Shown: positions 17,524 through 26,059, numbered from the stretch's first letter. The stretch: DNA of 64,000 nucleotides from Pelomonas saccharophila_A (GCF_031458095.1 NZ_JAVDXU010000002.1:1267647-1331646), one strand, 5' to 3'. Numbers and translations: made by a program. Notes: generated by a model from the letters alone, not told the origin.

Positions 17524-17919
17524 ATGAACTTCGCCTACACCCTCGTCTATGTGCCCGATGTCGCCGCGTCGCTGGCCTTCTTCGACAAGGCCTTTGGGCT
17601 GAAGACGCGCTTTCTGCACGAGAGCGGCGCCTATGGCGAGGTCGACACCGGTGCCAGCGGCACCAAGCTGGCCTTTGTCGACCATGCGACCGCGCGCGAC
17701 AGCGTGCAGCACGACTATGTGGCCGCCAGCTCCAGCACCCAGCCCCTGGGCATGGAGATCGGCTTCACGGTGACTGACGTGCAGGCCGCCTACGACCAGG
17801 CCGTCGCCGCCGGCGCACGCGCCCTGGCTGCGCCCGTCACCAAACCCTGGGGCCAGACGGTGGCCTATGTGCGTTGCCCGGACGGCACGCTGGTCGAGCT
17901 CTGCACGGCCATGGGCTGA
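17524..17919 (+). CDS. VOC-family (glyoxalase/bleomycin-resistance fold) protein
   Basis: The product (131 aa) is one vicinal-oxygen-chelate unit with two beta-alpha-beta-beta-beta halves: YVPDVAASLAFFDKAFGLK near the start and a closing DPDG-like segment (RCPDGTLVELC). Such proteins bind a metal with residues from both halves and can be isomerases, dioxygenases or resistance proteins; the reaction here is unknown. Start at 17524 is the conserved beginning; an upstream in-frame ATG at 17494 adds ten residues. Confidence 0.8.
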   Translation: MNFAYTLVYVPDVAASLAFFDKAFGLKTRFLHESGAYGEVDTGASGTKLAFVDHATARDSVQHDYVAASSSTQPLGMEIGFTVTDVQAAYDQAVAAGARALAAPVTKPWGQTVAYVRCPDGTLVELCTAMG

Positions 17920-18126
17920 TCGCGCCCTTTCGCAGGGCGGATCCGCCCCGTCGCGGCGCGCGCGACGAATAGCTGATCCTGAGCCAGTGAGGCCAGCGGG
18001 GCGCTGATGGCGCCCAGCGTGGCCAGTTCGGCGCCGCGGGTGCCGCGGGCCTGAAAGGAGGCGTAGATGGCCATGATGGTGTTCGACTTCGTTGTCGCAG
18101 ACGCCTGTCTTTCGCAAGGGGCGTGC

Positions 18127-18147
18127 CTGCTCATCCACAATGAGCAG
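18127..18147. promoter_or_regulatory. Perfect dyad just before the WYL-regulator start
   Basis: CTGCTCAT-CCACA-ATGAGCAG is a perfect 8-base inverted repeat ending two bases before the ATG at 18150. As DNA it could be the autoregulatory operator of the regulator. As RNA it would fold over the place where a ribosome site should be, and none other is visible. Confidence 0.6.
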
Positions 18148-18149
18148 TT

Positions 18150-18845
18150 ATGCGCCGCGCCGACCGCCTCTTCCAGATCGTCCAGCTCATCCGCGGACGC
18201 CGTCTCACGACGGCCGACTACCTGGCCCAGCGCCTCGAGGTGTCGATGCGCACGGTCTACCGCGACATCGCGGCCCTGGGCCAGCAGGGCGTGCCCATCG
18301 AGGGCGAGGCCGGTGTCGGCTATCGCATGCGGGCGGGCTTCGACCTGCCGCCGCTGATGTTCAGCAAGCAGGAAGCCCAGGCCCTGGTCGCGACGGTGCG
18401 CATGGCCGAGTCGCGCCTGGACGCGGCGTTAGCCCGCCAGGCCGAGAACGCGCTGTCCAAGATCCTTGCCGTGCTGCCGCTGGACGCCCGCGCCGCGGCC
18501 GAGAGCCTGGCCCTGTACGCGCCGCTGCCCGCTCTGGACCCGGCGACAAGTGCCCACCTCACGGCCATGCGTGAGGCCACCGAGGCCAAGCGCAAGCTCA
18601 AGGTCGGCTACCTGGACCTGGGCGGCGTCAAGAGTGAGCGTGTCGTGCGGCCGCTGGCCTGCCTGTTCTGGGGCCCGGTCTGGACCCTGGCCGCCTGGTG
18701 CGAGCTGCGCAACGACTTCCGCAGCTTCCGCGTCGATCGTGTCGAGACGCTGGAAGTGCTGGAGGAGACCTTCCGCGACGAGGCGGGCAAGACGCTGGCG
18801 GACATGAACCGCCGGCGCGAAGCCCAAGAGCACGGCGGCGCGTGA
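18150..18845 (+). CDS. YafY-type WYL-domain transcriptional regulator
   Basis: The product (231 aa) has an N-terminal HTH_11 winged helix (about 4-60, RADRLFQIVQLIRGRRLTTA then SMRTVYRDIAALG) and a C-terminal WYL-type domain (about 140-225) sensing an unknown ligand. It lacks the long C-terminal extension of some homologues but is of usual length for YafY proteins. It is preceded by a perfect dyad and followed by a copy of the dispersed repeat. The VOC gene upstream, 230 bases away on the same strand, could be a target but is not clearly linked. Confidence 0.85.
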   Translation: MRRADRLFQIVQLIRGRRLTTADYLAQRLEVSMRTVYRDIAALGQQGVPIEGEAGVGYRMRAGFDLPPLMFSKQEAQALVATVRMAESRLDAALARQAENALSKILAVLPLDARAAAESLALYAPLPALDPATSAHLTAMREATEAKRKLKVGYLDLGGVKSERVVRPLACLFWGPVWTLAAWCELRNDFRSFRVDRVETLEVLEETFRDEAGKTLADMNRRREAQEHGGA

Positions 18846-18870
18846 AATGGAGCCCCTCGCCCAGCGCGCC

Positions 18871-18940
18871 TCGCTGAACGTTGGCGCTCTGGTCGGTCCT
18901 CTGAGGGGGTGGCTAGGGAGCGGCCCGGCGCTCGGCCCGC
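18871..18940 (+). repeat. Dispersed gene-end repeat, short copy without hairpin
   Basis: GCTGAACG, then TCTGGTCGGTCCTCTGAGGG, then GGCTAGGGAGCGGCCCGGCG and CTCGGCCC follow one another on the plus strand. The order and sequence match the minus-strand copies at 24167-24281 and 8910-9009, except that the hairpin segment between the GAGGGG and GGCTAGGGAG blocks is missing. It lies 3' of the WYL regulator in the same sense as that gene. Confidence 0.75.
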
Positions 18941-18953
18941 AATACAGGCGGGT

Positions 18954-19343
18954 TCAGGCCTTCAACGAAGCGCCCTTTTCGGCCAGCAGCTCACGCAGCA
19001 CCGACCGATGGCACCTCGCCTCGTCCTCGCAATAGCAGCCCACCGAGAAATTCGTCTGCGCCGACAGCGTGGCCAATAGCGACAAGGCATGCTGGGCCTC
19101 GGGCTCGGCCATCTCGGCGCTGTATTTCTTCTTGAAAGCCTTCCACTCGGCATCCGTCTCGGCGGCCTGGCCGAGCTTCATGGTCTCGAGGCTGGGCGCG
19201 AGATTGGGGAACCAGACGTCGTAGTAGTCGCGCCTGGCGAACTCCGCCTTGGGCACGCCGCGCGGCGGGCGGCGCACGGTGCCGATGCGCGTGCCTTCGT
19301 CCTGGGCGCGCGGGCTGCCGAGTTGCACGATGCGGATGGGCAT
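18954..19343 (-). CDS. DUF488-family protein
   Basis: The product (129 aa) is a DUF488 protein of the short group: RIGTVRRPPRGVPK near the N-terminus and, at the end, the conserved CYCEDEARCHRSVLRELL segment, whose cysteines and histidine are usual in this family. Function is unknown. It begins 13 bases after the stop of the hybrid histidine kinase, so it is very probably the last gene of that operon. Start at 19343 is the conserved one; the frame extends upstream into the kinase gene. Confidence 0.85.
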   Translation of the reverse strand: MPIRIVQLGSPRAQDEGTRIGTVRRPPRGVPKAEFARRDYYDVWFPNLAPSLETMKLGQAAETDAEWKAFKKKYSAEMAEPEAQHALSLLATLSAQTNFSVGCYCEDEARCHRSVLRELLAEKGASLKA

Positions 19344-19356
19344 GGTGAGCGTCCTT

Positions 19357-22164
19357 TCAGGGCTGGCGGCCGAGTACGCGGATGACTTCCTCTTCCGCGA
19401 CGGGCTTGGCGATAAAGCCATTCATGCCCGCCGTCAGCGCGGCCTGGCGCTCCTGGTCGAGCACGGCGGCCGTGAAGGCGTGGATGGGCAGGCGGGCCGT
19501 GGCCGGGTCGGCGCGCAGGATCTGGGTCGCCTTCAGGCCGTCGACCTTGGGCATGTGCAGGTCCATCAGCACGCCGTCCAGGCGCCCGGCCTGCTCGCGT
19601 GCGAGACGCACGGCCTCGTCGCCATCCTCGGCCTCGACGACCTCGGCACCCAGGCGCTGGAGCAGGGCCGTGATGATGAGGCGGTTGACGGGGTTGTCCT
19701 CGGCGACCAGCAGGCGCTGGCCGGCCAGCGGATAGCGTGGCGGCAGCGGGATGCGCCTGCGCTGCGCGGTGTCGTCGATGGTCAGGCTGGTGGGCAGGGC
19801 CAGCTCGGCCCAGAAGCTGGAGCCGCTGGCGCCGTCGCTGTGCACGCCGACGCGGCCCTGCATGCGCGTGGCCAGCTCGCGGCAGATGGACAGGCCCAGG
19901 CCCGTGCCGCCGAAGCGCCGTGTCGTCGAATCGTCGGCCTGGGCGAAGGGGCGGAAGAGCCGGCCCTGCAGCTCGGTGGGCACACCGATGCCGCTGTCGG
20001 CGACGACGATGCGCACGCGGTCGGTGTCGGCCGCCGACAGCTTGAGCCGGATGTGGCCGCGCTCGGTGAACTTCAGCGCGTTGACGAGGAAGTTGGCCAT
20101 GATCTGGCGCACCCGCAGCGGGTCGCCGATGACGAGGCGGGGCAGGCCGGGCGCGAGTTCGATCTGCATGTCCAGGCCGCGCTCGCGCCCCAGGGCCGCG
20201 CAGCCTTCGAAGCTGGCCTGGGCCAGGGCATGCAGGTCGAACTCGATCTTCTCCAGCTCGAGATGACCCGCCTCGATCTTGGACAGGTCCAGCACGTTGG
20301 AGACGATCTCGTTGAGCGACTCGGCGGCGCCGACGAGGTGGGCCAGGTATTTGTTGCGGTGGGCGTCGTCGGGGTCGCCCTGCTGCAGCAGCCGCGCCAG
20401 GCCCAGCACGCCATTCAACGGTGTGCGGATCTCGTGGCTCATGGTGGCGAGGAAGGCGCTCTTGGCGTGGCTGGCGCCCTCGGCCTGCTGCTTGGCGGCC
20501 CGCAGTTCGCGCTCCTGGCGGCGCCGCTCGGTGACGTCGTCGGCCACCCATAGCGTCGCGCGGTCGCCGTCCTGCCCGCTGAGACCGGCCAGCGTGGCCG
20601 GCAGGCCGCGGGCGTTGAAGCGCACGGTGATGCGCCGGCCGTCGGGGCGGATGAAGTCGCGCTCGAAGGCCAGGGCGGCGCTGGCCACCTGCTGGGCCGA
20701 GGGCAGGCTGGCATTGCCATCGGCCAGCTGCGGTTCGGTGCCGCCGAAAATTTCCTGCCAGTGGTGGTTGACGCGCTCGAAGCGCTCGCCGCGCGTCAGC
20801 GCGATGCCGACGCTGGCGTGCTCGAGGATGGCCTCGGCCTCGATGCGGGCGCGCTCGCGCTCGGTGATGTCGCGGGCGATCAGCATGATGGCCTGCTCGC
20901 CCTCCCAGTCCAGCGTCGCGGCCGACACCAGCACGTCGCGCCATTCGCCATGCACCAGCAGGGCGGAGCGGAAGTCGCGCACGATGCCGGAGGCGCTCAG
21001 CTCGGCGGCCAGGCGCTTGGGCTCGCTGCTGTCGGGCCACAGGCCGAGCTCGCGGCCCGAGCGGCCCATCAGCTCGTCGCGCGACAGGCCCACCAGGGCG
21101 CAGAAGCCCGAGTTGGCGAAGCGGATGCGGCCGTCCTCCATCTGGGCCACGCAGATGGCGTCGGGGCTGGCGCGCAGCACGCGGTCCAGCATGCTGGCGG
21201 TGCGCTGGTGCTGCTGCAAGGCCAGGCGCTCGCCGGTGATGTTGTGGCTGACGCCGCGCCAGCCGATGTGGGTGCCGCTGGCGTCGAAGACGGGCTCGCC
21301 CGAACTCAGCGTCCACAGCAGCCGACCGTCGGGCGCGCGAAAGCCGTTGATGCGGTCGCGGTAGGCGCGCTTGGCGCGGATGTCTTCCAGCAGGCCGGGA
21401 TAGTCGGCGTCGCGCACCAGCATGGCGCCGCCGGGCTCGCCCATGCGCAGGAAGGCCTCAGGCTTGTGGCCGGACAGGGCTTCGAACTCGTCCGACAGCA
21501 TGGTCACGCGGAACTTGGCGTCGGCCTCCCAGGCCCAGTTGTGGGCGGCCTGCACGAGGCGGGCCAGGCGGGCCTCCTCGCCGATGGCGCGGGCCAGGGC
21601 CGTGCCGAGGATGCGGTTGAGCAGCAGGGCCGAGGCCAGGCCGCTGGTGGCGAGCAGGAAATGGGCGACGAGGCGGTCCGACAGCTGGGGCTGGCGCGGC
21701 GCGGTCAGGCCCTGCAGCAGGCCCTGGGCTTCCATGGACGCGAGCACGCCGATGCCGGCCAGATAGAGCAGGGTCAGCAGCACGGCCGCCGCGTTGCCGG
21801 CCACGCCGCCGCCCAGCGCGATGACGAGGGCGCCGGCGGCCAGGACGACGGTGTGCACGCCGATGCCGATATGGGCCGCGTGCATGAACAGCGCCAGCAG
21901 GGTGCCGCCCAGCACCAGGGTGGTCGCCATGCGTGCGCGGCCGGCGCGGCAGAGCAGCCAGCCGACGCCGCTGACACCCAGCAGCGCGAGGCCGACGACC
22001 AGGCGCTGGCTGCCCCACAGTGCGCGCAGGCCCATCAGGGTTTCGCCAATGCCGACCAGCGCGGCGATGCTGCCGACGATGCCGACGATCCACAGCAGCG
22101 TGCGCGCCGCCATCATCTGCAGCGCGTCGCGGGTGTCGCTGGCGTCAGTCGGCAACGAAACCAT
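19357..22164 (-). CDS. Hybrid sensor histidine kinase with PAS repeats and receiver domain
   Basis: The product (935 aa from 22164) has about six membrane helices in the first 190 residues, three PAS-like domains (about 200-320, 325-440, 445-550), a HisKA domain with MSHEIRTPLNG and phospho-acceptor His577, an HATPase_c domain (GIGVP and GTGLGLSICREL) and a C-terminal receiver with DLHMPK, phospho-acceptor Asp868. It is an inner-membrane sensor that passes phosphate to its own receiver and then to an unlinked partner; no response regulator gene is adjacent. The start overlaps the end of the ferritin-like/CDGSH gene by 20 bases, so the two are coupled; 22116 is an alternative start. The signal is unknown, but the context suggests redox or iron status. 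Confidence 0.85.
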   Translation of the reverse strand: MVSLPTDASDTRDALQMMAARTLLWIVGIVGSIAALVGIGETLMGLRALWGSQRLVVGLALLGVSGVGWLLCRAGRARMATTLVLGGTLLALFMHAAHIGIGVHTVVLAAGALVIALGGGVAGNAAAVLLTLLYLAGIGVLASMEAQGLLQGLTAPRQPQLSDRLVAHFLLATSGLASALLLNRILGTALARAIGEEARLARLVQAAHNWAWEADAKFRVTMLSDEFEALSGHKPEAFLRMGEPGGAMLVRDADYPGLLEDIRAKRAYRDRINGFRAPDGRLLWTLSSGEPVFDASGTHIGWRGVSHNITGERLALQQHQRTASMLDRVLRASPDAICVAQMEDGRIRFANSGFCALVGLSRDELMGRSGRELGLWPDSSEPKRLAAELSASGIVRDFRSALLVHGEWRDVLVSAATLDWEGEQAIMLIARDITERERARIEAEAILEHASVGIALTRGERFERVNHHWQEIFGGTEPQLADGNASLPSAQQVASAALAFERDFIRPDGRRITVRFNARGLPATLAGLSGQDGDRATLWVADDVTERRRQERELRAAKQQAEGASHAKSAFLATMSHEIRTPLNGVLGLARLLQQGDPDDAHRNKYLAHLVGAAESLNEIVSNVLDLSKIEAGHLELEKIEFDLHALAQASFEGCAALGRERGLDMQIELAPGLPRLVIGDPLRVRQIMANFLVNALKFTERGHIRLKLSAADTDRVRIVVADSGIGVPTELQGRLFRPFAQADDSTTRRFGGTGLGLSICRELATRMQGRVGVHSDGASGSSFWAELALPTSLTIDDTAQRRRIPLPPRYPLAGQRLLVAEDNPVNRLIITALLQRLGAEVVEAEDGDEAVRLAREQAGRLDGVLMDLHMPKVDGLKATQILRADPATARLPIHAFTAAVLDQERQAALTAGMNGFIAKPVAEEEVIRVLGRQP

Positions 22165-24118
22165 TGCGGGCGTGCGTGCCGTCGCAGAAGGGTTTGGTCT
22201 GGCTGCCGCCACAGCGGCACAGCCGCGCCTGCGCGACGCGGCAGACCATGCGGCCGGTGCCGCTCAGCACCTCGAGGTTGCCGCGCAGCTGCAGTGGGCC
22301 ATTGGGCTCGGGCTCGATGGCGATGGCGCCGTCGCGGATGGCGGGCATGTCGGTGGACAGGCCCAGCATGCCGGTCTCGGGTTCGCCGGTGGCGGCGAAG
22401 TGGATGTCGTGGTGGCTGCCGTCGCAGAAGGGCTTGTTCTTGCTCGCGCCGCAGCGGCAAAGCGTGGCGCGCGTGCCGATGGACTGGCCGCGCAGCGACA
22501 GCGCGCCGCGGATGGCATAGGGGCCGGACTCGCGCACCGACAGCAGGTTGACGGGCGGCGGCGCCTCGTCGGCCTCGCCGTCCTTGCGGCGGTACTGGAT
22601 GGCGCCCGAGGGGCAGGCATGGGCGATGTCGACCAAGCGCTCGACATGCATGGCATCGGGATGCAGCCAGGGCCCCTTCACGTTGGCGAGAAAGACCTTG
22701 GGGGCGCCCGTCACGCAAAAGCGCGCATGGATGCAGCGCTGGGCCTCGAAGCGCAGCTCCAGCTTCTCGCCCTGCACGACCTCGACGCCATCGACAACCT
22801 CGGTGGGTGGGGGCGGCGGCGCGGCCACCGGGGCCGCGGCGACGGGGGAGGGCGCTGCGACTGGCGCATTCAGGTCCAGCCCGCGTTCGGCGCGTTCGTA
22901 CAGCGTCTGCAGCTGGCGGGCGGCGCGGCCGGTGCGTTCGGTGTCGAGCTCGGCATGCAGGGCCGCTGCCGCCTCGGCCAGCTGGGCCAGGCGCTCGATG
23001 AAGAAGCGCCGCGCCGCCGGGCCTGGCGGAAATGCGGCCGCGTCGCGCAGGGCCGTGAAGCTGGCGCCGGCGTGGCAGCCCGGGTTGCTGGGGCCGGCGG
23101 GCAGGCGGGCGGCATGCTCGGCCAGCGGCGTGAAGGCGCGCATCAGGCCCAGGCCCAGGTCGATGCACAGGCTCTTCTCGGCCGAGGGGCCGGTCAGCAC
23201 ATAGGCCTGGGCCAGCAGGCGCAGCATCAGGCCATAGCTGGCATTGGCGATGTCCACCGTCGCGGCGGCGGCCGGGTTCTCCAGCCAGACCCGGCCTTCG
23301 GGCCGCGGCGGGCGGCGCAGCACCGGGTTGGTGGCGGCCGGCCAGGCCGGCTCGAAGCCGGGGTGGGTGGCGCGCAGCCGGGCCAGCTCCTCGCGGATGG
23401 CGGCGAAGCGGTGGTAGTGGGAGGTCTCACTGTCGCTGGGCGCGCCCTCGCCCTGGCGCACGATGGCGTCAAACGCCGCCAGCGCCGTCTTGCTGCACAG
23501 CACATGGCGGGCGCCGCCGAGGTTGAGCTCGTTGGGCCCGAGCTGCAGCCAGCGGTCGCCGCAGAAGGCCTCGCCCTCGCCATGCAGCTCGACGAAGGCG
23601 CGCAGGTCGGCCGAGAGGGTGGTGTAGAAATGGCCGACGGTGTCGTAGTCGCGCGCCATCGGCGTGACGCGCGGCACCGTCGAGCCGCGCGTGAACAGGC
23701 GCTCGGCCGCAAAGCCTTCGCCATCCTCCTCGCTGCTGCCCTCGGGGCGCTCCAGGAAGATGAAGTGCTGCAGCGTCGCGTCGTTGAAGGGCGCGAGCTT
23801 GACGACGACGCGGGCCGGCAGGTTGCCGGGGTCGAGCGGGAAATTGCCGCGGCCCATGCGCGGCGCGCCGCCCAGGGCCGCCGTGATGTTCCAGACCGCG
23901 ACGAGATGGCCCATCTCCTCGATGGCCACGGCGGTGATCTCGCGCCGCCAGCGCTCCACGGCCTCGGCCTCCTGCGGCTTCAGCCCTTCGGCTTCGCCCT
24001 GCTTGAGGCTGAAGGCTGCATAGAGATAGGTGCACATCAGGTTGTGCTCCAGCTCGGCGGCCTCGTAGAGGCTGTGCAGCAGTTGTTCGCGGCTGGGAGC
24101 CGCGGTGGGGGTCGTCAT
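22145..24118 (-). CDS. Fusion: ferritin-like domain + divergent 4Fe-4S domain + two CDGSH domains
   Basis: The product (657 aa) is a multidomain iron protein. Residues about 8-260 form a ferritin-like domain of the VioB/iminophenyl-pyruvate-dimer-synthase group, with AAELEHNLMC near 20-30 and AIEEMGHLVAV as the second metal motif. A helical region and a proline/alanine linker lead to a divergent 4Fe-4S domain (about 450-515; C462, C468 and C502 in CPSGAI). Then come two CDGSH [2Fe-2S] domains with perfect signatures: C554-x-C556...C565-DG-H569 and C634-x-C636...C645-DG-H649. A cytoplasmic oxidoreductase or iron/redox sensor is likely; the substrate is unknown. It begins an operon with the hybrid kinase and DUF488 gene. 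An AGGA site precedes the ATG. Confidence 0.85.
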   Translation of the reverse strand: MTTPTAAPSREQLLHSLYEAAELEHNLMCTYLYAAFSLKQGEAEGLKPQEAEAVERWRREITAVAIEEMGHLVAVWNITAALGGAPRMGRGNFPLDPGNLPARVVVKLAPFNDATLQHFIFLERPEGSSEEDGEGFAAERLFTRGSTVPRVTPMARDYDTVGHFYTTLSADLRAFVELHGEGEAFCGDRWLQLGPNELNLGGARHVLCSKTALAAFDAIVRQGEGAPSDSETSHYHRFAAIREELARLRATHPGFEPAWPAATNPVLRRPPRPEGRVWLENPAAAATVDIANASYGLMLRLLAQAYVLTGPSAEKSLCIDLGLGLMRAFTPLAEHAARLPAGPSNPGCHAGASFTALRDAAAFPPGPAARRFFIERLAQLAEAAAALHAELDTERTGRAARQLQTLYERAERGLDLNAPVAAPSPVAAAPVAAPPPPPTEVVDGVEVVQGEKLELRFEAQRCIHARFCVTGAPKVFLANVKGPWLHPDAMHVERLVDIAHACPSGAIQYRRKDGEADEAPPPVNLLSVRESGPYAIRGALSLRGQSIGTRATLCRCGASKNKPFCDGSHHDIHFAATGEPETGMLGLSTDMPAIRDGAIAIEPEPNGPLQLRGNLEVLSGTGRMVCRVAQARLCRCGGSQTKPFCDGTHARNGFVAD

Positions 24119-24166
24119 GGAAGCGCGTCCTCAGGCTGGCTGCGCCAGACATTAGCACGCAGCGTG

Positions 24167-24281
24167 CGGGCCGAGCGCCGGGCCGCTCCCTAGCCGGCCC
24201 GCTCTGGCGATGTGCTTGCGGCTAGACGCCGCAAGCATCGCCGTCCCCTCGGGGGACCGACCAGGCTTGCCCGCGTTCAGC
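24167..24281 (-). repeat. Dispersed gene-end repeat, copy with hairpin
   Basis: On the minus strand it reads CCGCTGAACG, TGGTCGGTCCCCCGAGGGG, a hairpin (perfect stem GCCGCAAGCA/TGCTTGCGGC, 24213-24237) and GGCTAGGGAGCGGCCCGGCG. The TGA in its first block is the stop codon of the acyltransferase gene. It also forms the upstream region of the ferritin-like/CDGSH gene. Compared with the copy at 8910, one stem pair is changed on both sides (T-A there C-G), which supports selection for the folded form. Confidence 0.8.
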
Positions 24282-25371
24282 GGAGCATGGCTGGGCGAGG
24301 GGTCGTTTGAAGCCAAGCCAGCGGGTCGAAGCGCGCGGCCGGGGCCTCCACCCAGCGGTGGAAGGGCAGGGCCAGCCCGTTGGCCAGCAGCCAGGTGCCG
24401 ACGAGCAGCACTGCACCGGCCTCGGGCGTCGCGCCGGGCAGATGGGCCAGCACGGCATTGCCCAGCAGCAGCACCGGGAAGTGCAGCAGGAAGAGGGCGT
24501 AGGACGGCGTCGCGGCGCTGGCGAAGGCCGAGGCCATGGCGGCCGGCAGCAGGGGCTGGCCCTCGGCATGCCGGTTCTGCGCCCAGGACAGCCACAGCGC
24601 CGTGGCCAGGGCCAGGGCGAGGCGGTCGCGCCAGTCCAGCATCAGCGCCGCGCCGAAGGCCACCGCCAGCAGCAGCAGGCCGGCGCGGCGGTGGCGCCAC
24701 AGGCCCAGCCAGTGCACCAGGGCACCCAGGCCATAGGAGGCGAAGAAGTAGGGCGCGTAGGCGTCCAGCTCCGGCTGGCGGTTGAAGACCCAGGCCGAGG
24801 CCAGCGCGCCAGCTGCGACGAGGACGGGGCCGACGACCAGCCGGCTGGGGTGGCGCCAGCCGCGCCGTGCCAGCCACAGCAGGCCGACGAGCAGGGCGAA
24901 GAGCTGCAGGTCGATGGCCACATACCAGGCGCCCACCGTCAGGGCCTCGTAGCCCAGCACGTCGTGCAGCAGCAGGGCGTGGGCGAGCAGCTGGCCCAGG
25001 CTGATGTCGGTGGGCACGAGCTCGGGCCAGGAGGAGGCGATCAGGCCGGAGATGCCCAGCGTCAGCGCCAGGGCGGCGAGGAAGGGCAGCACCAGGCGCA
25101 GATAGCGGCGCCACAGCAGCTCGGGCACGGCGGCCTGCAGGGCCTGGCCACGCGGCGACAGGCCGCGCGCGCTCAGGTAGCCGCCGACGACGAGGAAGAT
25201 CTGCACCGCCATGCGGCCGTACTGATGCATTGCACCGGCCAGCTGGGGCAGTGCGGCATGGGCGGCGCGGGCGATCGGGCCGTAGCTGACCAGATGGTGC
25301 AGCACGATGATCTGGGCCGCGAGCGCTTTCAGGACGTCGATGTGGGGAAGTCGGCGGGACGGGGAAGACAT
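24277..25371 (-). CDS. Acyltransferase family 3 membrane protein
   Basis: The product (364 aa) has about ten membrane helices and the usual start of acyltransferase-3 proteins: PHIDVLKALAAQIIVLHHL with the conserved histidines in helix 1. Such proteins acetylate or acylate surface sugars or lipids in the inner membrane; the acceptor is unknown and no polysaccharide genes are nearby. Start taken at 25371. A longer frame to 25425 would translate through an intrinsic terminator that ends 10 bases before this ATG. The TGA stop is the first block of a dispersed repeat. Confidence 0.8.
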   Translation of the reverse strand: MSSPSRRLPHIDVLKALAAQIIVLHHLVSYGPIARAAHAALPQLAGAMHQYGRMAVQIFLVVGGYLSARGLSPRGQALQAAVPELLWRRYLRLVLPFLAALALTLGISGLIASSWPELVPTDISLGQLLAHALLLHDVLGYEALTVGAWYVAIDLQLFALLVGLLWLARRGWRHPSRLVVGPVLVAAGALASAWVFNRQPELDAYAPYFFASYGLGALVHWLGLWRHRRAGLLLLAVAFGAALMLDWRDRLALALATALWLSWAQNRHAEGQPLLPAAMASAFASAATPSYALFLLHFPVLLLGNAVLAHLPGATPEAGAVLLVGTWLLANGLALPFHRWVEAPAARFDPLAWLQTTPRPAMLR

Positions 25372-25380
25372 GGTTGGCGC

Positions 25381-25413
25381 AAAAAGAACGGGCCTGCTTG
25401 GAGGCAGGCCCGC
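25381..25413 (-). terminator. Intrinsic terminator, minus strand
   Basis: On the minus strand a GCGGGCCTGC/GCAGGCCCGT stem with a CTCCAA loop is followed by TTCTTTTT. It lies 110 bases after the stop of the CoxG-like gene, which it should terminate, but only 10 bases before the acyltransferase start. Confidence 0.8.
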
Positions 25414-25522
25414 CGTTTCGGACAAGTGAAATTGTACCGGTCCGGCCCTGGGGAATTCCCGGTGGCGTTTCAGCTCGTCACCAAGCGGCGGCTGAAATTT
25501 TGTAAAGCTCCGAAACCAAGCC

Positions 25523-26059
25523 TCAGCCGAACAGCCTGCGCAGCCAGGCGCTCAGTCGCCGCAAAAGGCCCGGTGGTGCCTCTGGAGGCGCCGTTTCGGC
25601 CTGGGCGGGCGGGTGCCTTTCGATCAGCGCCGCCCGGAAGCGGGCGAAGAAGTCCTCGGCCAGTTTTTGCGCCGCGGCGTCGACGAGGCGGGAGCCGATC
25701 TGGGCCAGCTTGCCGCCGACGCTGGCGGTCACGTCATAGCTCAGCACCGTCTCTTGCGCTGCCACGGCCTGCAGCTGCACCAGGGCCTGGCCCTTGCCAT
25801 GGCCGGCCGCGCCGCCCGAGCCCTCGAAGCCGAGGCGGTAGCTCTGGGGTGGCGTCAGTTCGGACAGCTGCAGCCTGCCCTTGAACTTCGCCTTGACCGG
25901 GCCGATGGAGACGGCCATCAGCACATCGAAGGCGTTGTCGCCGGCCGGCGTGATGGCCTCGCAACCCGGCACGGCGGCCTGCAGCATGGTCGTGTCGTTC
26001 AGCGCGGCCCAGGCCTGGACCTGGCTCACGGGCAGGGTTTGCTGGCCGGTGATCTGCAT
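25523..26059 (-). CDS. CoxG-like SRPBCC-family protein
   Basis: The product (178 aa) is a single SRPBCC/CoxG domain (about 1-145) with the family features AALNDTTMLQAAVPGCE and SVGGKLAQIGSRLVDAAAQK. The last 15 residues, LLRRLSAWLRRLFG, form an amphipathic helix. In carbon monoxide dehydrogenase systems CoxG recruits the mature enzyme to the membrane through such a tail. CoxD- and CoxE-like genes lie just upstream, but no molybdenum hydroxylase subunits are present. Start at 26059 gives the conserved N-terminus MQITGQQTL. Confidence 0.85.
   Translation of the reverse strand: MQITGQQTLPVSQVQAWAALNDTTMLQAAVPGCEAITPAGDNAFDVLMAVSIGPVKAKFKGRLQLSELTPPQSYRLGFEGSGGAAGHGKGQALVQLQAVAAQETVLSYDVTASVGGKLAQIGSRLVDAAAQKLAEDFFARFRAALIERHPPAQAETAPPEAPPGLLRRLSAWLRRLFG

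Noticed and set aside
17865..18140. Small minus-strand frame (91 codons) between the VOC and WYL genes
   Set aside because: It has no ribosome site and no recognisable domain, and it overlaps the end of the VOC gene by 55 bases. It is not strong enough to call a gene.
20761..24193. Long plus-strand frames opposite the histidine kinase and the CDGSH fusion
   Set aside because: They are shadows: low-complexity Ala/Gly/Arg/Gln sequence with no domain, opposite genes with many conserved motifs.
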